A DNA stretch of 38,242 bases from Ignavibacteriae bacterium HGW-Ignavibacteriae-2 (GCA_002839805.1 PGYT01000022.1:1-38242), one strand, 5' to 3'; positions 16,361 to 26,596 are shown, counted from the stretch's first letter. A program made the numbers and translations. Notes: generated by a model not told the origin, from the letters alone.

Positions 16361-18382
16361 ATGAATCTTAATTTTTTTTCAAAATCAATTTCGAAACAAA
16401 TATCTTTGATTATTTCTATCGCATTAATTTTAATTCTCGGATTATCTCTGGGAACAATTTGTATTATCAGCGAGAAAAATAGTATATCTGAAAAGGAAAC
16501 CAGCCTCCATGAATTTAATACTGTTACTTTAGAATCCATTATTTTTGCTATGTCAGAAGGCGCTACAGACATTCAGCCATTAATTGAAAGAGCCCGCAAA
16601 ATTCCTAATATTAAGGAATTTCGCGTAATTCCAACAGCTTTAATAAATGGAAAGGCAGCATCAACAATGGATGCGATTGAAATAACTTCTGTTAAAAACA
16701 AACAATCTTCATTCTTCATGGAAACTTTTAATTCCGAGGAAGTATTCCGTTCAGTTGTCCCAATAATTTCAGATAAAGGGTGTATTAAATGTCACGATGG
16801 AAATATCGGTGATGCTATGGCAGTTGTAAGTATAAGATATTCTATGGGTTCTACATATGCTAACCTATCAAATCAACGACTTCTTAGTACGATTATTATT
16901 TTATTAAGCATCGTAGTTTTTATGACAATAATAATATTTGCGTTCAAAAAAATATTATTACAAGATCTTTTTAAAGCTATTAACGTAATTAAGAAATTAG
17001 CGCTAGGGGATATGAGCAGCGAATTGGAATATAGAAGGGAAGATGAAATTGGCGATTTAATGCATGCTGTTAATATTCTAAAAGAAAATTTTTCCGAACA
17101 GGCGCATACTGTCGCTCAATTGTCGGAAGGCGATTTTGATGTTGAGGTCAAAACATTATCGGATCAGGATAAATTAGGTAAATCAATTATAGAAATTCAG
17201 AACAGTCTGAAGTTATTGAGTGGAGATATTAGATTATTATCCGTTGCGGCATATAATGGAGAACTTTCCACTCGTGTTGATGAAACCAAACATAATGGAA
17301 CATATAATAAAATAGTAAAAGGATTTAACAGTGCCTTCGACCATTTGACAGCTCCAATAAATGAAGGGGCTCAGATTTTAGGTAAAATGTCGCAAGGTGA
17401 TCTATCTGTAAGAATGACTGGTAATTATAATGGTGATCATGAAATTATCAAGAAAAGTATAAATCATCTGGCCGATTCGTTCGAAACAATTATAAAACAA
17501 GTTAAAGATTCAGTTGAGCTGACGAAGAGCTCAGCACTTCAAATATCTTCGAGCTCAGAAGAGATGGCAGCTGGAGCTCAACAGCAATCTTCACAAACTG
17601 AGGAAGTTGCCAGCGCAATTGAACAGATGAGTAAAACGGCTTTGGAAACTGCATCAAATTCATCAATAGCTTCCAACGCTGCCAGGGATGCCGGAGAATA
17701 TGCTCAAACCGGAGTTAATAAAATCATTGAAGCAAAAAAAGGCATGCAGGAAATAGTTAGTTCGACTAATATAACCGGTAATGTAATTGCATCCCTCGCG
17801 CTGCAAACAGAACAGATTGGGGCTATAGCACAGGTGATAGACGACATCGCCGATCAGACCAATTTGCTGGCCTTAAATGCTGCGATTGAGGCTGCAAGAG
17901 CAGGCGAACAAGGAAGGGGTTTCGCGGTTGTTGCCGATGAGGTTAGAAAATTGGCAGAACGAACTACAAAAGCGACAAAAGAAATAGCTCAAACAATTAA
18001 ATCTGTTCAATCGGAAGCCAATAAAGCAGATAATTCCATGAAAGACGCACGAGATGTTATTGAAAGGGGAATTATTTTTAACAACGAACTCGAGACAGCA
18101 TTAACTAATATCTTGCAAAGTAGTAAATCCGCAATTGAACAAATCAATCAAGTTGCCTCAGCAATTGAGGAACAATCTACAACGAGCGAACAAATAAGTC
18201 AGAATGTAACCTCAATTAATATGGTTACAAACGAAAACGCTCACGGTATTAGTCAAATTGTTTTAGCGGCAGAAGACTTAAATTCGTTAACCTCCAATTT
18301 ATATGAGATTGTAAACAAGTTTAAAATTGTGGAGGATAAAACAGTCAAGGATAACAAATATTTCAATGTCGGAAAAAACTAA
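16361..18382 (+). CDS. Methyl-accepting chemotaxis protein with a haem c (CxxCH) periplasmic sensor
   Basis: A 673-residue membrane chemoreceptor. TM1 is near 13-36 and TM2 near 174-196, enclosing a periplasmic domain that contains CIKCH (141-145), the covalent haem c attachment motif. Its position just before the last strand and TM2 resembles Tll0287-like (DUF3365) sensors. A canonical HAMP (about 197-245) is followed by three HAMP-like repeats, recognisable by [21 protein letters not shown] and [10 protein letters not shown]. The methyl-accepting signalling domain fills 370-660, with the hairpin tip [20 protein letters not shown] (498-517). GGAG lies 7 bases before the ATG. Likely role: sensing redox state, oxygen or NO through haem and signalling to CheA. 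There are no che genes nearby and no terminal methyltransferase-tether pentapeptide. Confidence 0.9.
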   Translation: MNLNFFSKSISKQISLIISIALILILGLSLGTICIISEKNSISEKETSLHEFNTVTLESIIFAMSEGATDIQPLIERARKIPNIKEFRVIPTALINGKAASTMDAIEITSVKNKQSSFFMETFNSEEVFRSVVPIISDKGCIKCHDGNIGDAMAVVSIRYSMGSTYANLSNQRLLSTIIILLSIVVFMTIIIFAFKKILLQDLFKAINVIKKLALGDMSSELEYRREDEIGDLMHAVNILKENFSEQAHTVAQLSEGDFDVEVKTLSDQDKLGKSIIEIQNSLKLLSGDIRLLSVAAYNGELSTRVDETKHNGTYNKIVKGFNSAFDHLTAPINEGAQILGKMSQGDLSVRMTGNYNGDHEIIKKSINHLADSFETIIKQVKDSVELTKSSALQISSSSEEMAAGAQQQSSQTEEVASAIEQMSKTALETASNSSIASNAARDAGEYAQTGVNKIIEAKKGMQEIVSSTNITGNVIASLALQTEQIGAIAQVIDDIADQTNLLALNAAIEAARAGEQGRGFAVVADEVRKLAERTTKATKEIAQTIKSVQSEANKADNSMKDARDVIERGIIFNNELETALTNILQSSKSAIEQINQVASAIEEQSTTSEQISQNVTSINMVTNENAHGISQIVLAAEDLNSLTSNLYEIVNKFKIVEDKTVKDNKYFNVGKN

Positions 18383-18550
18383 AGACAATTACACAATTAA
18401 CAATTTGTTAAATTGATCTCATCTCGCTGCAATGTAACAATTGGTAAAGATGGTTGAACTTAATCTAATCAACAAGTACTCAGAAAAATAAAAATTTTCT
18501 CAATTCATAAAATCTATAGTTTTAAAGAGTAAGAAGTAATTTGCTGTCTT

Positions 18551-18569
18551 AATGGAAGAGCGTTCCATT
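18551..18569. terminator. Hairpin between convergent chemoreceptor and M28 peptidase genes
   Basis: AATGGAA (18551-18557) and TTCCATT (18563-18569) pair perfectly over a GAGCG loop, 22 bases beyond the stop of the minus-strand peptidase. No T-run follows on either strand, so termination is suggested mainly by position between convergent genes. Confidence 0.3.
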
Positions 18570-18590
18570 GAAGGCCTCTGTTTAAGAAAA

Positions 18591-20120
18591 TTACTTTATT
18601 TTATTGGACATATTTGCAATTTCAAGCGCGATATTAGCCGAAAGATGAGCGGTTTTACAGATTTTACCGAAGTTAATTTTTTCAACATCATCGCTGGGTT
18701 TGTGTAAATCGTTATTCATATTATCGAAGAAAAACACAACAGGAATATTTTTTTTGGAAAAGGAATACTGGTCACTCTGCATAAACAAACGGGTATCGCT
18801 CAGGGAATAATCCAAAATATATTGAACAGTTTCGTCATTTACTTTGGCTATAATATCGTGGAATTTTTTACTGACTCTGTCAGAACCGATACAATGAATA
18901 CTATCGAGTCCATTACGGCCAGTCATATCAATATTTATATTAACCAAGACGCTATCAATAATTTTAGAGTTATCAACAAAAAACTCGGATCCCAATAAAC
19001 CTTTTTCTTCCCCAGTGTAAAACAGAAAAACAATTGGTCTTTGATTTGCTTTTACATCTGAAAGAATTCGTGCGCATTCCAATACAGATACTGTTCCTGA
19101 ACCGTTATCATCCGCTCCATTGTATATCTGTCCATCTATAATGCCAACATGGTCATAATGCGCCCCAATAGTAACATACTGTTCTTGAAGCGAGGGATTT
19201 ATTCCGGGCAATATTGCCACTACATTTCTACCAGGTTTTTGGTTTTCTTTAGCTCTCAAAATTATAGAGGCTTGCTTTTTTAATTCGAAAGCTGCTGGAA
19301 TTTCATTTTCTTTTATCAACTTTTCTATTTGTTCAAATGATTTTTTTTCATCGGCAAAAATCTTGTTAAGTCCTTCAATGGATATCAGACCCGAAGGAAT
19401 TTTTATATTTCCATCGCTTATATCCGAAACAGAAATTGATTCATTCATACTAAAATTTTTCATCATGCCCCAATAACTTCTCATTTCTTCCGATGGAATC
19501 ATTAAAATTCCAATAGCACCTTTATTTTGGGCAGTAATAATTTTAGAGAGTGTGTGACTGTAAGCACTGGGTCTTGTTCCGTTAAAAAAATCCTCTTTTT
19601 CGCTAAATGGTTCTCCGGAAAGAACAATAACAATTTTTCCATTAACATCTACATCCTGATAATCATCATATTCATATTCCCTTGCCGCAATCCCATAACT
19701 CGCGAAAACCAGTTCCGCAGTTCTTCCTGTAGTAGTACTATCGAAGTTGCGGTTTGCTTGTGTTAAAAAATCTTCCCCTATATTCAGATGAAAAGCGGAA
19801 CTGTCTTCATTAAAAATAACTATTTTTGAATCCTGCCTTAAAATTCGGGAGACAAAATTTATATTCTGGAAAAATGTGCCCGAATCACCAAATGGTTTAA
19901 GTCCATATTTTTCCAATTCGGTTACTATAAAACGTGATGCGACTTTCTCGGCATCCGAAGCGGTTTCGCGCCCTTCCAGTTGATCCGAAGCTAAAAACTC
20001 TAAATTTGCTTTAACGTAGGAAATATCATATTGATCTGATGAATAGTCATAATTAAATACATTAGTGCTTGAGCAAGCAAACAAAAAGACCGTCGCAAAT
20101 ACTGAGAAAATATACTTCAT
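18591..20120 (-). CDS. M28-family zinc peptidase lipoprotein
   Basis: A 509-residue exported metallopeptidase. The lipobox LFAC puts the acylated Cys at residue 16. Two-zinc ligands of the M28 family are all visible: His in GAHYDHVG, bridging Asp in GADDNGSG, the catalytic Glu pair in YTGEEKG, Asp in NIDMTGR and His in NDLHKPSDD. A PA-like insert lies roughly between 125 and 260 (GKIVIVLSGEP, KGAIGILMIP). Such enzymes remove N-terminal residues from peptides or glutamine from proteins; specificity is not predictable. I start at the ATG at 20118-20120, 8 bases after GGGGTG and directly before the signal sequence; an ATG five codons earlier (20133-20135) is possible. It appears to be a single-gene unit. 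Confidence 0.88.
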   Translation of the reverse strand: MKYIFSVFATVFLFACSSTNVFNYDYSSDQYDISYVKANLEFLASDQLEGRETASDAEKVASRFIVTELEKYGLKPFGDSGTFFQNINFVSRILRQDSKIVIFNEDSSAFHLNIGEDFLTQANRNFDSTTTGRTAELVFASYGIAAREYEYDDYQDVDVNGKIVIVLSGEPFSEKEDFFNGTRPSAYSHTLSKIITAQNKGAIGILMIPSEEMRSYWGMMKNFSMNESISVSDISDGNIKIPSGLISIEGLNKIFADEKKSFEQIEKLIKENEIPAAFELKKQASIILRAKENQKPGRNVVAILPGINPSLQEQYVTIGAHYDHVGIIDGQIYNGADDNGSGTVSVLECARILSDVKANQRPIVFLFYTGEEKGLLGSEFFVDNSKIIDSVLVNINIDMTGRNGLDSIHCIGSDRVSKKFHDIIAKVNDETVQYILDYSLSDTRLFMQSDQYSFSKKNIPVVFFFDNMNNDLHKPSDDVEKINFGKICKTAHLSANIALEIANMSNKIK

Positions 20121-20281
20121 TTTAAAACACCCCATAAGTTGAGAACAACAAATTTTTAGAAGACATAAGTTTTAAGTTTAGGGAATTCAATATTTTGTCT
20201 TATTGATTAATAAAAGAGAAAACATAATAAAAAATTCCACTAAGCTCGGAACTTTATTATCATTTTTAGGCGGCAAATTCA

Positions 20282-21493
20282 TTATTTGCCATTAATTACA
20301 GACATATCAACATTCTTAAAGAAGGAAAGTAGTTTTTTAAGCACATCATCAACCACCGAATCCGGGCAAGAAGCACCGCTGGTTAAAGCGATATTTATTT
20401 TTTCTTTAACTGGTAAAAAATTTTCGGTTTGTAATTCTGTTTTGGAATGAATGTCAAAATGGCTTATAAGTTTATCAGAAATTATTTTATTAGCATCAGA
20501 GATAAAGTAGGTCTTGAACTTAGGTTCAAGTAGTTCAACAAGATGAGATGTATTGGAACTGTTATAACCCCCAACAACAATCGCAAGATCGGCATTTTTA
20601 TTTAGCAGTCCATATGTAGCATTTTGATTATCGTATGTCGCGTAACATAACGTATCTCTGGTGTCGGCAAAATGATTGTTAATTTTACTTTCACCGAATT
20701 TGTTTTTCATAGTGTTTTTTAGATAATCGGCGATTTCCTGGGTTTCTGTTGCCAGCATAGTCGTTTGATTAACGACGCCAATTTTGTTAAGGTTTTTATC
20801 AACGTCAAATCCTTCGGAATATTTACCTGCAAATAAATCATAAAACTTTTCTTTCGGCAGTTCTCCGCCAATAATTTTTGCGAGAAGTTTTGTTTCTTCT
20901 AAATCCCGAACAATTAAAGAGGCACCGTTCTGTTTGCTATGGCTGTATGTAGCACGGGTTTCTTCGTGATAAAGTTTACCGTGAATTATTATGGTGTGGT
21001 CGTCTTTGCCCAATGAAGCAGCCCTGTTCCAAACTTTTTCCACAAACGGGCAAGTAGTGTTGTAACGATAGGCGTCAATACCAATTTCTTTTAATTTATT
21101 TTGAAGCTCAATAGTTATTCCGAACGCGGGAATAATTACAATATCATCTTTAGTAAGTTCACTCCATTTGATTAGCATATTTTCGCGTGTATCCATTAAA
21201 AATCGCACACCTCTATTCAGCAAATCCTGATTAACTCCGGGATTATGTATCATCTCACTCAGAAGGAATATTCTTTTCCCCGGGTTTTCCTCTATTGTTT
21301 TGTATGCAATTTCTATCGCATTTTCCACTCCGTAACAAAAACCGAAATGACGGGCTATATAGAACTGCAGGTCTCCAAAATCCAATATGGTCGGTTCAAA
21401 ATTTTGTTTGCGTGGATCTTCAAGTTTGCGCGAATTTTTAATGCCGGCAATTATGGAGCTTTTATATTTGTCTGGTATTTCAAATTTTTTCAT
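20282..21493 (-). CDS. ispH: 4-hydroxy-3-methylbut-2-enyl diphosphate reductase (IspH/LytB)
   Basis: Last enzyme of the MEP isoprenoid pathway, giving IPP and DMAPP by reductive dehydroxylation on a [4Fe-4S] cluster. The three cluster cysteines are visible: C53 in FGFCYGV, C148 in NTTCPFV and C283 in DTLCYAT. Substrate-binding signatures are HNPGVNQDLL, HEETRATYSH, VVNQTTMLATET and SGASCPDSVVDD. At 403 residues it is the long type found in cyanobacteria, plants and some Bacteroidota, not the ~315-residue E. coli type. The ATG at 21491-21493 starts about 40 residues before the first conserved segment. A hairpin with a T-run (21516-21570) separates it from the upstream M16 gene, so it probably has its own promoter or depends on readthrough. 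Confidence 0.95.
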   Translation of the reverse strand: MKKFEIPDKYKSSIIAGIKNSRKLEDPRKQNFEPTILDFGDLQFYIARHFGFCYGVENAIEIAYKTIEENPGKRIFLLSEMIHNPGVNQDLLNRGVRFLMDTRENMLIKWSELTKDDIVIIPAFGITIELQNKLKEIGIDAYRYNTTCPFVEKVWNRAASLGKDDHTIIIHGKLYHEETRATYSHSKQNGASLIVRDLEETKLLAKIIGGELPKEKFYDLFAGKYSEGFDVDKNLNKIGVVNQTTMLATETQEIADYLKNTMKNKFGESKINNHFADTRDTLCYATYDNQNATYGLLNKNADLAIVVGGYNSSNTSHLVELLEPKFKTYFISDANKIISDKLISHFDIHSKTELQTENFLPVKEKINIALTSGASCPDSVVDDVLKKLLSFFKNVDMSVINGK

Positions 21494-21515
21494 AATTAAA
21501 ATTATACATAAAAAA

Positions 21516-21570
21516 ACACAGAGACCCGAAGATGTATAAAAATAATACTCCGTTCTCCGTTTCTCTGTGT
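21516..21570 (-). terminator. Stem-loop with T-run between the M16 peptidase and ispH
   Basis: Nine-base arms ACACAGAGA (21516-21524) and TCTCTGTGT (21562-21570) pair perfectly. On the minus strand the last arm runs straight into seven Ts, so it can terminate the M16 transcript 27 bases past its stop. The loop contains tandem CTCCGTT units (21549-21562), giving the look of the CTCCGT/CTCTGTGT interspersed repeats seen in some environmental bacterial genomes. Confidence 0.6.
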
Positions 21571-21597
21571 ACGTTAATATTTCCTGTTCATATAAAT

Positions 21598-24354
21598 CTA
21601 TTTTTTAGGCATTAGGTTTTCTTCAGTAACAGTACCAGCTACCACGGTTATCACCTTTTCCGGATCAACAAATTTTTTAATCGAATTGTTCACTTCTTCT
21701 AAGGATAATGCTTTAACCATTTGCGGGAATTTATCAAGATATGAAGCATCCAACCCTTTTTCGGCAAATCGCAAAATCTGTCTGGCTACACCGTTAGTTG
21801 TTTCCAAACTAACTTTATAGGATCCTATAATTCTGGATTTTGTGCTCTCAAGTTCTTCGTTTGTTAAACCATCCTTCACCCATCTTTTTAATTCGCGCAT
21901 TGTTGATTGATATCCCTGAGCGAGCAAGTTGGGAGAAAAAGTGCCGGAAATAGCCCATAATCCATCACAGAAAAGATCATCAGAGTGATTAGAATAAATA
22001 CCATAAGTCAAACCTTCATCGTCTCTTACAATTGATAACAGTCTGGCTGTAAAACTTCCGCCGCCCAAAGCCTCGTTTGCGACGGAGAAGGCAATATACT
22101 CCGGATCGGTGCTTTTTAATTTTGTTATCTGGGCTATTTCCAAGGTTGCACTTGTTTTATCTTCCATCGGAATAATTTCTGTTTTTCCCGTCGATTGATA
22201 GTCAGCTAAATTATATTCCGGATAATCTATTCCACCTTTCCAACCCGAAAAGGATTTTTGTATTCCGGCAACAATTTCTTTTTCATCGATATCACCAACT
22301 AATACAAAAATCATGGATTTAGGCCCGTAATATTTTTTATGAAACTCTTTGACCTCCATTAATGAAGCTTTTTTAACGTCTTCAATTAATTTTGATACAC
22401 TGACGCCACGATTCGGATGATCTTTGGGAAAAAGCATTTCTTTGGTTTTCTCATCTGCTCGCACGTCAGTATTTTCAAGCAGTTGTTTCCAGGACCCAAT
22501 TTTTTGAACTTTTAGTTTTTCGAACTCTTCCTGATTAAAGGCGGGCGAACGTAATTGTTCCGCTAATAGACCGATAACCGTATTAACGTCTTTCTTAAGG
22601 CATTTTCCGTTAAATTCCAGTTTATGAGTGCTTACAGAAAAAGCAATTGAAGCACCCATATTTTCCAACTTTTCGGCCAGTACAAATTTATTATTTATAA
22701 TTGTTCCTTTATCCAAAATGTTTCCTGTTAAATCCGCTATTGTGGAGTTGCCCGCCGGACTAAAGTGATCGCCAGCGGCAAAACTTCCCCTAAAAGTCAC
22801 TACGTCCTTAACACTTGTTTTAGCGGTTAAAACTCTAATACCCTCAACTTTCTTGTCTTTTATATTCTCGGCAATGGAGGTTGGTTTAGCATTAACCTTT
22901 GCATGAACAGGTGAGGAATTTGATTGAATTGAATTATCCTCAGGATTCCTGTAAAAATTCATTGTTTGTGATTCGGCCCTTTTACCTGTGGATGTCATTT
23001 CGGCATCACCTCCCGCAGTTTTAGGAACAAAATAACCGGTGGTTCTGCTTTGTTCGACGAAATATTTTTTTACAACACGCTGAATATCCGAAGGAGTAAC
23101 TTTTTTAATATTGTCTAAATAAGTAACAAAACTAGTCCAATCTCCCAACGCAATCGCTTCATTTAATTGACTAGCGATTGAAAAGGATCCGTCTCGTTCG
23201 TAAGCAGTTTCCGCAGTAATTTGATTAATTGCACGATTAACTTCATCCTCGCTCACACCCTCTGTCTTAACTTTTTCTAATTCGTTTAAAATAATATTTT
23301 CTACTTCCTCGTGTGAAATTTCAGGAGCAAGGAAAGCATAATTAACAAAAAGGCTTGGATCTCTGAAAGGGAAAGCAAAGTTAAATATATTTACCGCTTT
23401 TCCCTGGTCTATTAATGATTTGTAAAGTATGCTTGTTTTTCCTTCGGTTAATAATTTATCAAGCACGGCAAGAGGGAAAAAATCAGCATGCGAACCCTCG
23501 GGCACTTTATGCGCAATGCCTACAACTCCTAATTGTCCGGCTCTTTTTACTTGAACTCGTCTCGCACCCTGCTGTTCGGATTCGGTAGTGTAAATTTGAG
23601 GAATTGGTTGCGGAGACGCAGGAATTTGTCCGAAATACTTTTTAAGTAATTCAAGTGTTTCTACAGTTTTAAAATCACCAATTACAGTTACAGTTGCGTT
23701 GTTTGGCCAGTAAAACGTATTGTAAAAAGCTCTCAAATCTTCAATAGGCACATTTTCAATATCCGACTTCCAGCCGATAGTAGGATGATGATAAGGGTGC
23801 GCCACAAACGCGGAAGCCCAAATGGCCGTATTCAATGCGCTGAATGGACTGTTTTCACCACGTTCGTATTCATTACGAACAACAGTCATCTCCGATTCTT
23901 TGTCTTCCTTTTTTAATAATAAGTTTCTCATTCTATCTGATTCAATATCAATTGTAAGTTCAAGATAATCGTTTGGTATTGTTTCGTAATAATTTGTTCG
24001 ATCGAGCCACGTAGTGGCATTAAGCCGAGCACCTATATCTCCTAATTTTGCATCTATATGCCCGCCATTCGCTTTATTAAATTTTTCCGTGCCCTTAAAC
24101 ATCAAATGTTCGAGTAAATGTGTTGAGCCAGTATTCCCTGTAACTTCATTTCTGGAACCTACACGATATGTCACAAGACATGTTAAAACGGGCGCAGAAT
24201 GATCCTCCATCAATAAAACTGATAGACCGTTAGATTCCAACTTGTATTCAGTAATCCCGCCCAGTTCTTTAATTTTGGTAAACCCCTGGGGGATATTATT
24301 TGCTGACAAAATTGAAGTAAAAATAGCTGATAAAACCAATAACCTTTTAAACAT
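21598..24354 (-). CDS. M16-family (pitrilysin/insulinase) zinc peptidase, two-repeat type
   Basis: A 918-residue exported metallopeptidase with signal peptide MFKRLLVLSAIFTSILS. The inverted zinc motif HLLEH is at 79-83 and the distal Glu in VVRNEYERGEN. The first peptidase/inactive pair covers about 25-470. A linker rich in Ser and Asn follows near 470-510. The second half (about 520-910) has the M16 fold signatures (LGGGSFTARLLSIVRDDEGLTYG) but no HxxEH, as expected for the non-catalytic partner in single-chain M16 proteases. It likely degrades peptides in the periplasm. AGGAGG sits 5 bases before the ATG, an unusually strong site for this window. A stem-loop terminator follows it. Confidence 0.9.
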   Translation of the reverse strand: MFKRLLVLSAIFTSILSANNIPQGFTKIKELGGITEYKLESNGLSVLLMEDHSAPVLTCLVTYRVGSRNEVTGNTGSTHLLEHLMFKGTEKFNKANGGHIDAKLGDIGARLNATTWLDRTNYYETIPNDYLELTIDIESDRMRNLLLKKEDKESEMTVVRNEYERGENSPFSALNTAIWASAFVAHPYHHPTIGWKSDIENVPIEDLRAFYNTFYWPNNATVTVIGDFKTVETLELLKKYFGQIPASPQPIPQIYTTESEQQGARRVQVKRAGQLGVVGIAHKVPEGSHADFFPLAVLDKLLTEGKTSILYKSLIDQGKAVNIFNFAFPFRDPSLFVNYAFLAPEISHEEVENIILNELEKVKTEGVSEDEVNRAINQITAETAYERDGSFSIASQLNEAIALGDWTSFVTYLDNIKKVTPSDIQRVVKKYFVEQSRTTGYFVPKTAGGDAEMTSTGKRAESQTMNFYRNPEDNSIQSNSSPVHAKVNAKPTSIAENIKDKKVEGIRVLTAKTSVKDVVTFRGSFAAGDHFSPAGNSTIADLTGNILDKGTIINNKFVLAEKLENMGASIAFSVSTHKLEFNGKCLKKDVNTVIGLLAEQLRSPAFNQEEFEKLKVQKIGSWKQLLENTDVRADEKTKEMLFPKDHPNRGVSVSKLIEDVKKASLMEVKEFHKKYYGPKSMIFVLVGDIDEKEIVAGIQKSFSGWKGGIDYPEYNLADYQSTGKTEIIPMEDKTSATLEIAQITKLKSTDPEYIAFSVANEALGGGSFTARLLSIVRDDEGLTYGIYSNHSDDLFCDGLWAISGTFSPNLLAQGYQSTMRELKRWVKDGLTNEELESTKSRIIGSYKVSLETTNGVARQILRFAEKGLDASYLDKFPQMVKALSLEEVNNSIKKFVDPEKVITVVAGTVTEENLMPKK

Positions 24355-24666
24355 TGATCCTCCTATAAATCAGATGACTTTATTTATAATAAACAGTTCG
24401 TTTTTAGATGAATTTGTAAATATAAAGTTCCCCTTAAGATTAACCAAAAAGTAATTTTGAAAAATTTGAGAGCATTTTTAATTCTTTATGTTACATACAG
24501 TATTTCAGGAAAATAAATTCCATTGGGGCTCGAATGTGCGGTTTACTTATGATTCATCGAATGATTATAAAAAGGGTGATAAGCTTTTTAAGGTAAGTAT
24601 TTTTATTCGAACTTCTCACTCATATCTTTTTTCATTAAAATATATTTTATCGTTACTAAAGAAATT
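24355..24666. other. Intergenic region between M16 peptidase and PLP-enzyme genes
   Basis: 312 bases upstream of the M16 gene and downstream of the PLP-dependent enzyme. It must contain the M16 promoter, not located. A 61-codon plus-strand frame starting at 24488 has no ribosome site and no recognisable family, and runs into the end of the neighbouring gene. I treat it as chance. Confidence 0.4.
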
Positions 24667-25602
24667 TTATTGATAAACCATTTTTATTTTTCTGCTTTTA
24701 ATCATTCCTTCGTTCCCCTGCAGACCTCCCGTGTGCAGAGAAATTATTGTCGTATTTGAGTCGAAGTATCCCTTTTTTATTAAATCAAACAGACCGTACA
24801 TCATTTTGGCGGTATAGATATAATCAAGTTGAATGTTGTATGTTCTGTAAAATTCTTTTGTGAATTCAATCAAATCGGGTTTTAATTTGGCATATCCGCC
24901 AAAGTGATAATCCGTATTAATTGACCAGTTGTCAAAATACTCCCCGGTAGATTTCAACAATAAATTTGAAACATATTCATTCAAAAATTCCCCCTTCAGC
25001 GCCGAAAATCCTATAATACTTTTATTGTTATTCATTCCGGCTATCAATCCTGCGGTTGTTGCGCCAGTTCCACATGGAGCGCAGAGGAAATCAAAATCGA
25101 CACCTATTTTGTGTACAATTTCGGCACACCCTTTAACAGCCAATTCGTTAGACCCCCCCTCGGGTATTACATATACATTACCAAACTCATTTTTTATATC
25201 TTCATAGCAGAGACCATTATGAATTTCTTTAAATTTTTGGCGGTCCTTGTAAACTAAACGCATCCCTTTTTCGGAGGCAAAGCTTAACGTAGAATTTAAA
25301 GGCAGGTGTTCTTCCCCTCTAATTATACCAATAGTATTAATCCCTAATATATTTCCTGCAGCTGCGGTTGCGTAAATATGGTTAGAATACGCGCCTCCGA
25401 AAGTTAGAATTGTTTTAACTCCCATACTTTGCGCATAAAGAAGATTATATTTCAGTTTATACCATTTGTTGCCCGAAATTTGCGGATGTATGAGATCGAT
25501 CCTTTTAATGAATAATTTTACTTTTGGAAAATATTTGGGTAATTCAATTTCCTGTAAAACCGCCTTCGATTCGTCAACGAGGTCATCAATCTTATTAATC
25601 AT
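24667..25602 (-). CDS. PLP-dependent ACC deaminase / D-cysteine desulfhydrase-family protein
   Basis: A 311-residue fold-type II PLP enzyme. The Schiff-base lysine is K46 in SGNKWYKLKYN, FGGAYSNH (68-75) follows, and the phosphate loop is CGTGATTAG near 177-185. These match the 1-aminocyclopropane-1-carboxylate deaminase/D-cysteine desulfhydrase group. The group includes ACC deaminases, which open a cyclopropane ring, and D-cysteine desulfhydrases, which release sulfide; I cannot tell which from the residues seen. The C-terminal ISLHTGGLQG is conserved in the group. It lies 25 bases downstream of the aldo/keto reductase gene and is probably co-transcribed; no metabolic link between them is evident. 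Confidence 0.82.
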   Translation of the reverse strand: MINKIDDLVDESKAVLQEIELPKYFPKVKLFIKRIDLIHPQISGNKWYKLKYNLLYAQSMGVKTILTFGGAYSNHIYATAAAGNILGINTIGIIRGEEHLPLNSTLSFASEKGMRLVYKDRQKFKEIHNGLCYEDIKNEFGNVYVIPEGGSNELAVKGCAEIVHKIGVDFDFLCAPCGTGATTAGLIAGMNNNKSIIGFSALKGEFLNEYVSNLLLKSTGEYFDNWSINTDYHFGGYAKLKPDLIEFTKEFYRTYNIQLDYIYTAKMMYGLFDLIKKGYFDSNTTIISLHTGGLQGNEGMIKSRKIKMVYQ

Positions 25603-25627
25603 AACTATAATTCAATATTGGAAAAAA

Positions 25628-26596
25628 TCACCAGGCATATGCTTCTGGGGCCTGATTACCCGGTCCCGGCCAAATCTCATCAAGTTTTTTTAAAGTCACC
25701 TCATCAAGTTTTATCTCAAGTGTTTTAACATTTTGTTCAAGTTGTTCTATTGTACGCGGGCCAACTATAGGCGAACTTACAACGGTATTATTAAGTACCC
25801 AGGCTAGCGCAACATCAGCGGGCTTTTGTCCGATTTCTTTGCACAGATTTTCGTATTGCTCTATTTGAGGCTTAAGCTTTTCAACCGATTTTTGCAATGG
25901 CTCACGCGTCCTTCTACCTTCTTCTGTTTTCTCCAATACACCGCAGAGTATTCCTCCACCCAAAGGACTCCATGGAATCAGACCAACCCCAAAAGCTCTG
26001 CAAGCGGGGATAACTTCCAATTCAATATGCCGGTTCCTCAAACTATAAATCGATTGTTCCGAAACCAGCCCTAAAAAATTTTTGTGTTTTGCAATCGTAT
26101 TAGCTTCGGCAATATTCCAGGCCGCAAAGTTGCTGCTGCCGATGTAGGTCACTTTTCCCTGGGATATCAATTGTTCCATCGCCTGCCAAATTTCTTCCCA
26201 CGGCGTAGCTCTATCTATGTGGTGCATCTGATAAATATCTATATGATCGACTTTCATCCGTTTAAGACTGTCTTCACATGCACGTTTTATATGATAGGCC
26301 GAAAGACCTTTTTCATTAATTCCCTCTCCCATTTTGCCGTAAACTTTTGTTGCAAGAACAATTTTATCCCGCATCCCGTTTGCTGCGAACCAATTCCCTA
26401 AAAGTTCTTCAGTATAGCCAGGACCTTTTTCCCAGCCGTAAACATTTGCCGTATCGAAAAAATTTATGCCCAATTCAATCGCTCTGTTCATTATTTTATA
26501 ACTGTCTTTATCGCTTGTATAGGGACCGAAATTCATTGTGCCCAAACATAATTTGCTCACTTGTAAACCGCTGCGACCCAAACTTGTGTATAACAT
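25628..26596 (-). CDS. Aldo/keto reductase
   Basis: A 322-residue NADPH-dependent oxidoreductase of the aldo/keto reductase superfamily, closest in look to the YajO/PdxI-like and general-stress groups. The catalytic tetrad is visible: D48 and Y53 in FFDTANVYG, K84 in ATKVYG, and H125 or H126 in YQMHHID. The cofactor-binding end has VVSSPIVGPRTIEQLEQN. The start begins MLYTSLGRSGLQVSKLCLGT, as usual for the family, with GGAG 8 bases upstream. It is the first gene of a two-gene unit with the PLP enzyme. The substrate is unknown; such enzymes reduce a wide range of aldehydes. Confidence 0.92.
   Translation of the reverse strand: MLYTSLGRSGLQVSKLCLGTMNFGPYTSDKDSYKIMNRAIELGINFFDTANVYGWEKGPGYTEELLGNWFAANGMRDKIVLATKVYGKMGEGINEKGLSAYHIKRACEDSLKRMKVDHIDIYQMHHIDRATPWEEIWQAMEQLISQGKVTYIGSSNFAAWNIAEANTIAKHKNFLGLVSEQSIYSLRNRHIELEVIPACRAFGVGLIPWSPLGGGILCGVLEKTEEGRRTREPLQKSVEKLKPQIEQYENLCKEIGQKPADVALAWVLNNTVVSSPIVGPRTIEQLEQNVKTLEIKLDEVTLKKLDEIWPGPGNQAPEAYAW

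Noticed and set aside
16267-16572. 101-codon minus-strand frame overlapping the start of the chemoreceptor
   Set aside because: Antisense to the signal-anchor and sensor-coding region; no ribosome site.
24488-24673. Plus-strand 61-codon open frame between the M16 and PLP-enzyme genes
   Set aside because: No ribosome site, no recognisable family, and it runs into the end of the convergent gene; its composition fits AT-rich intergenic sequence.
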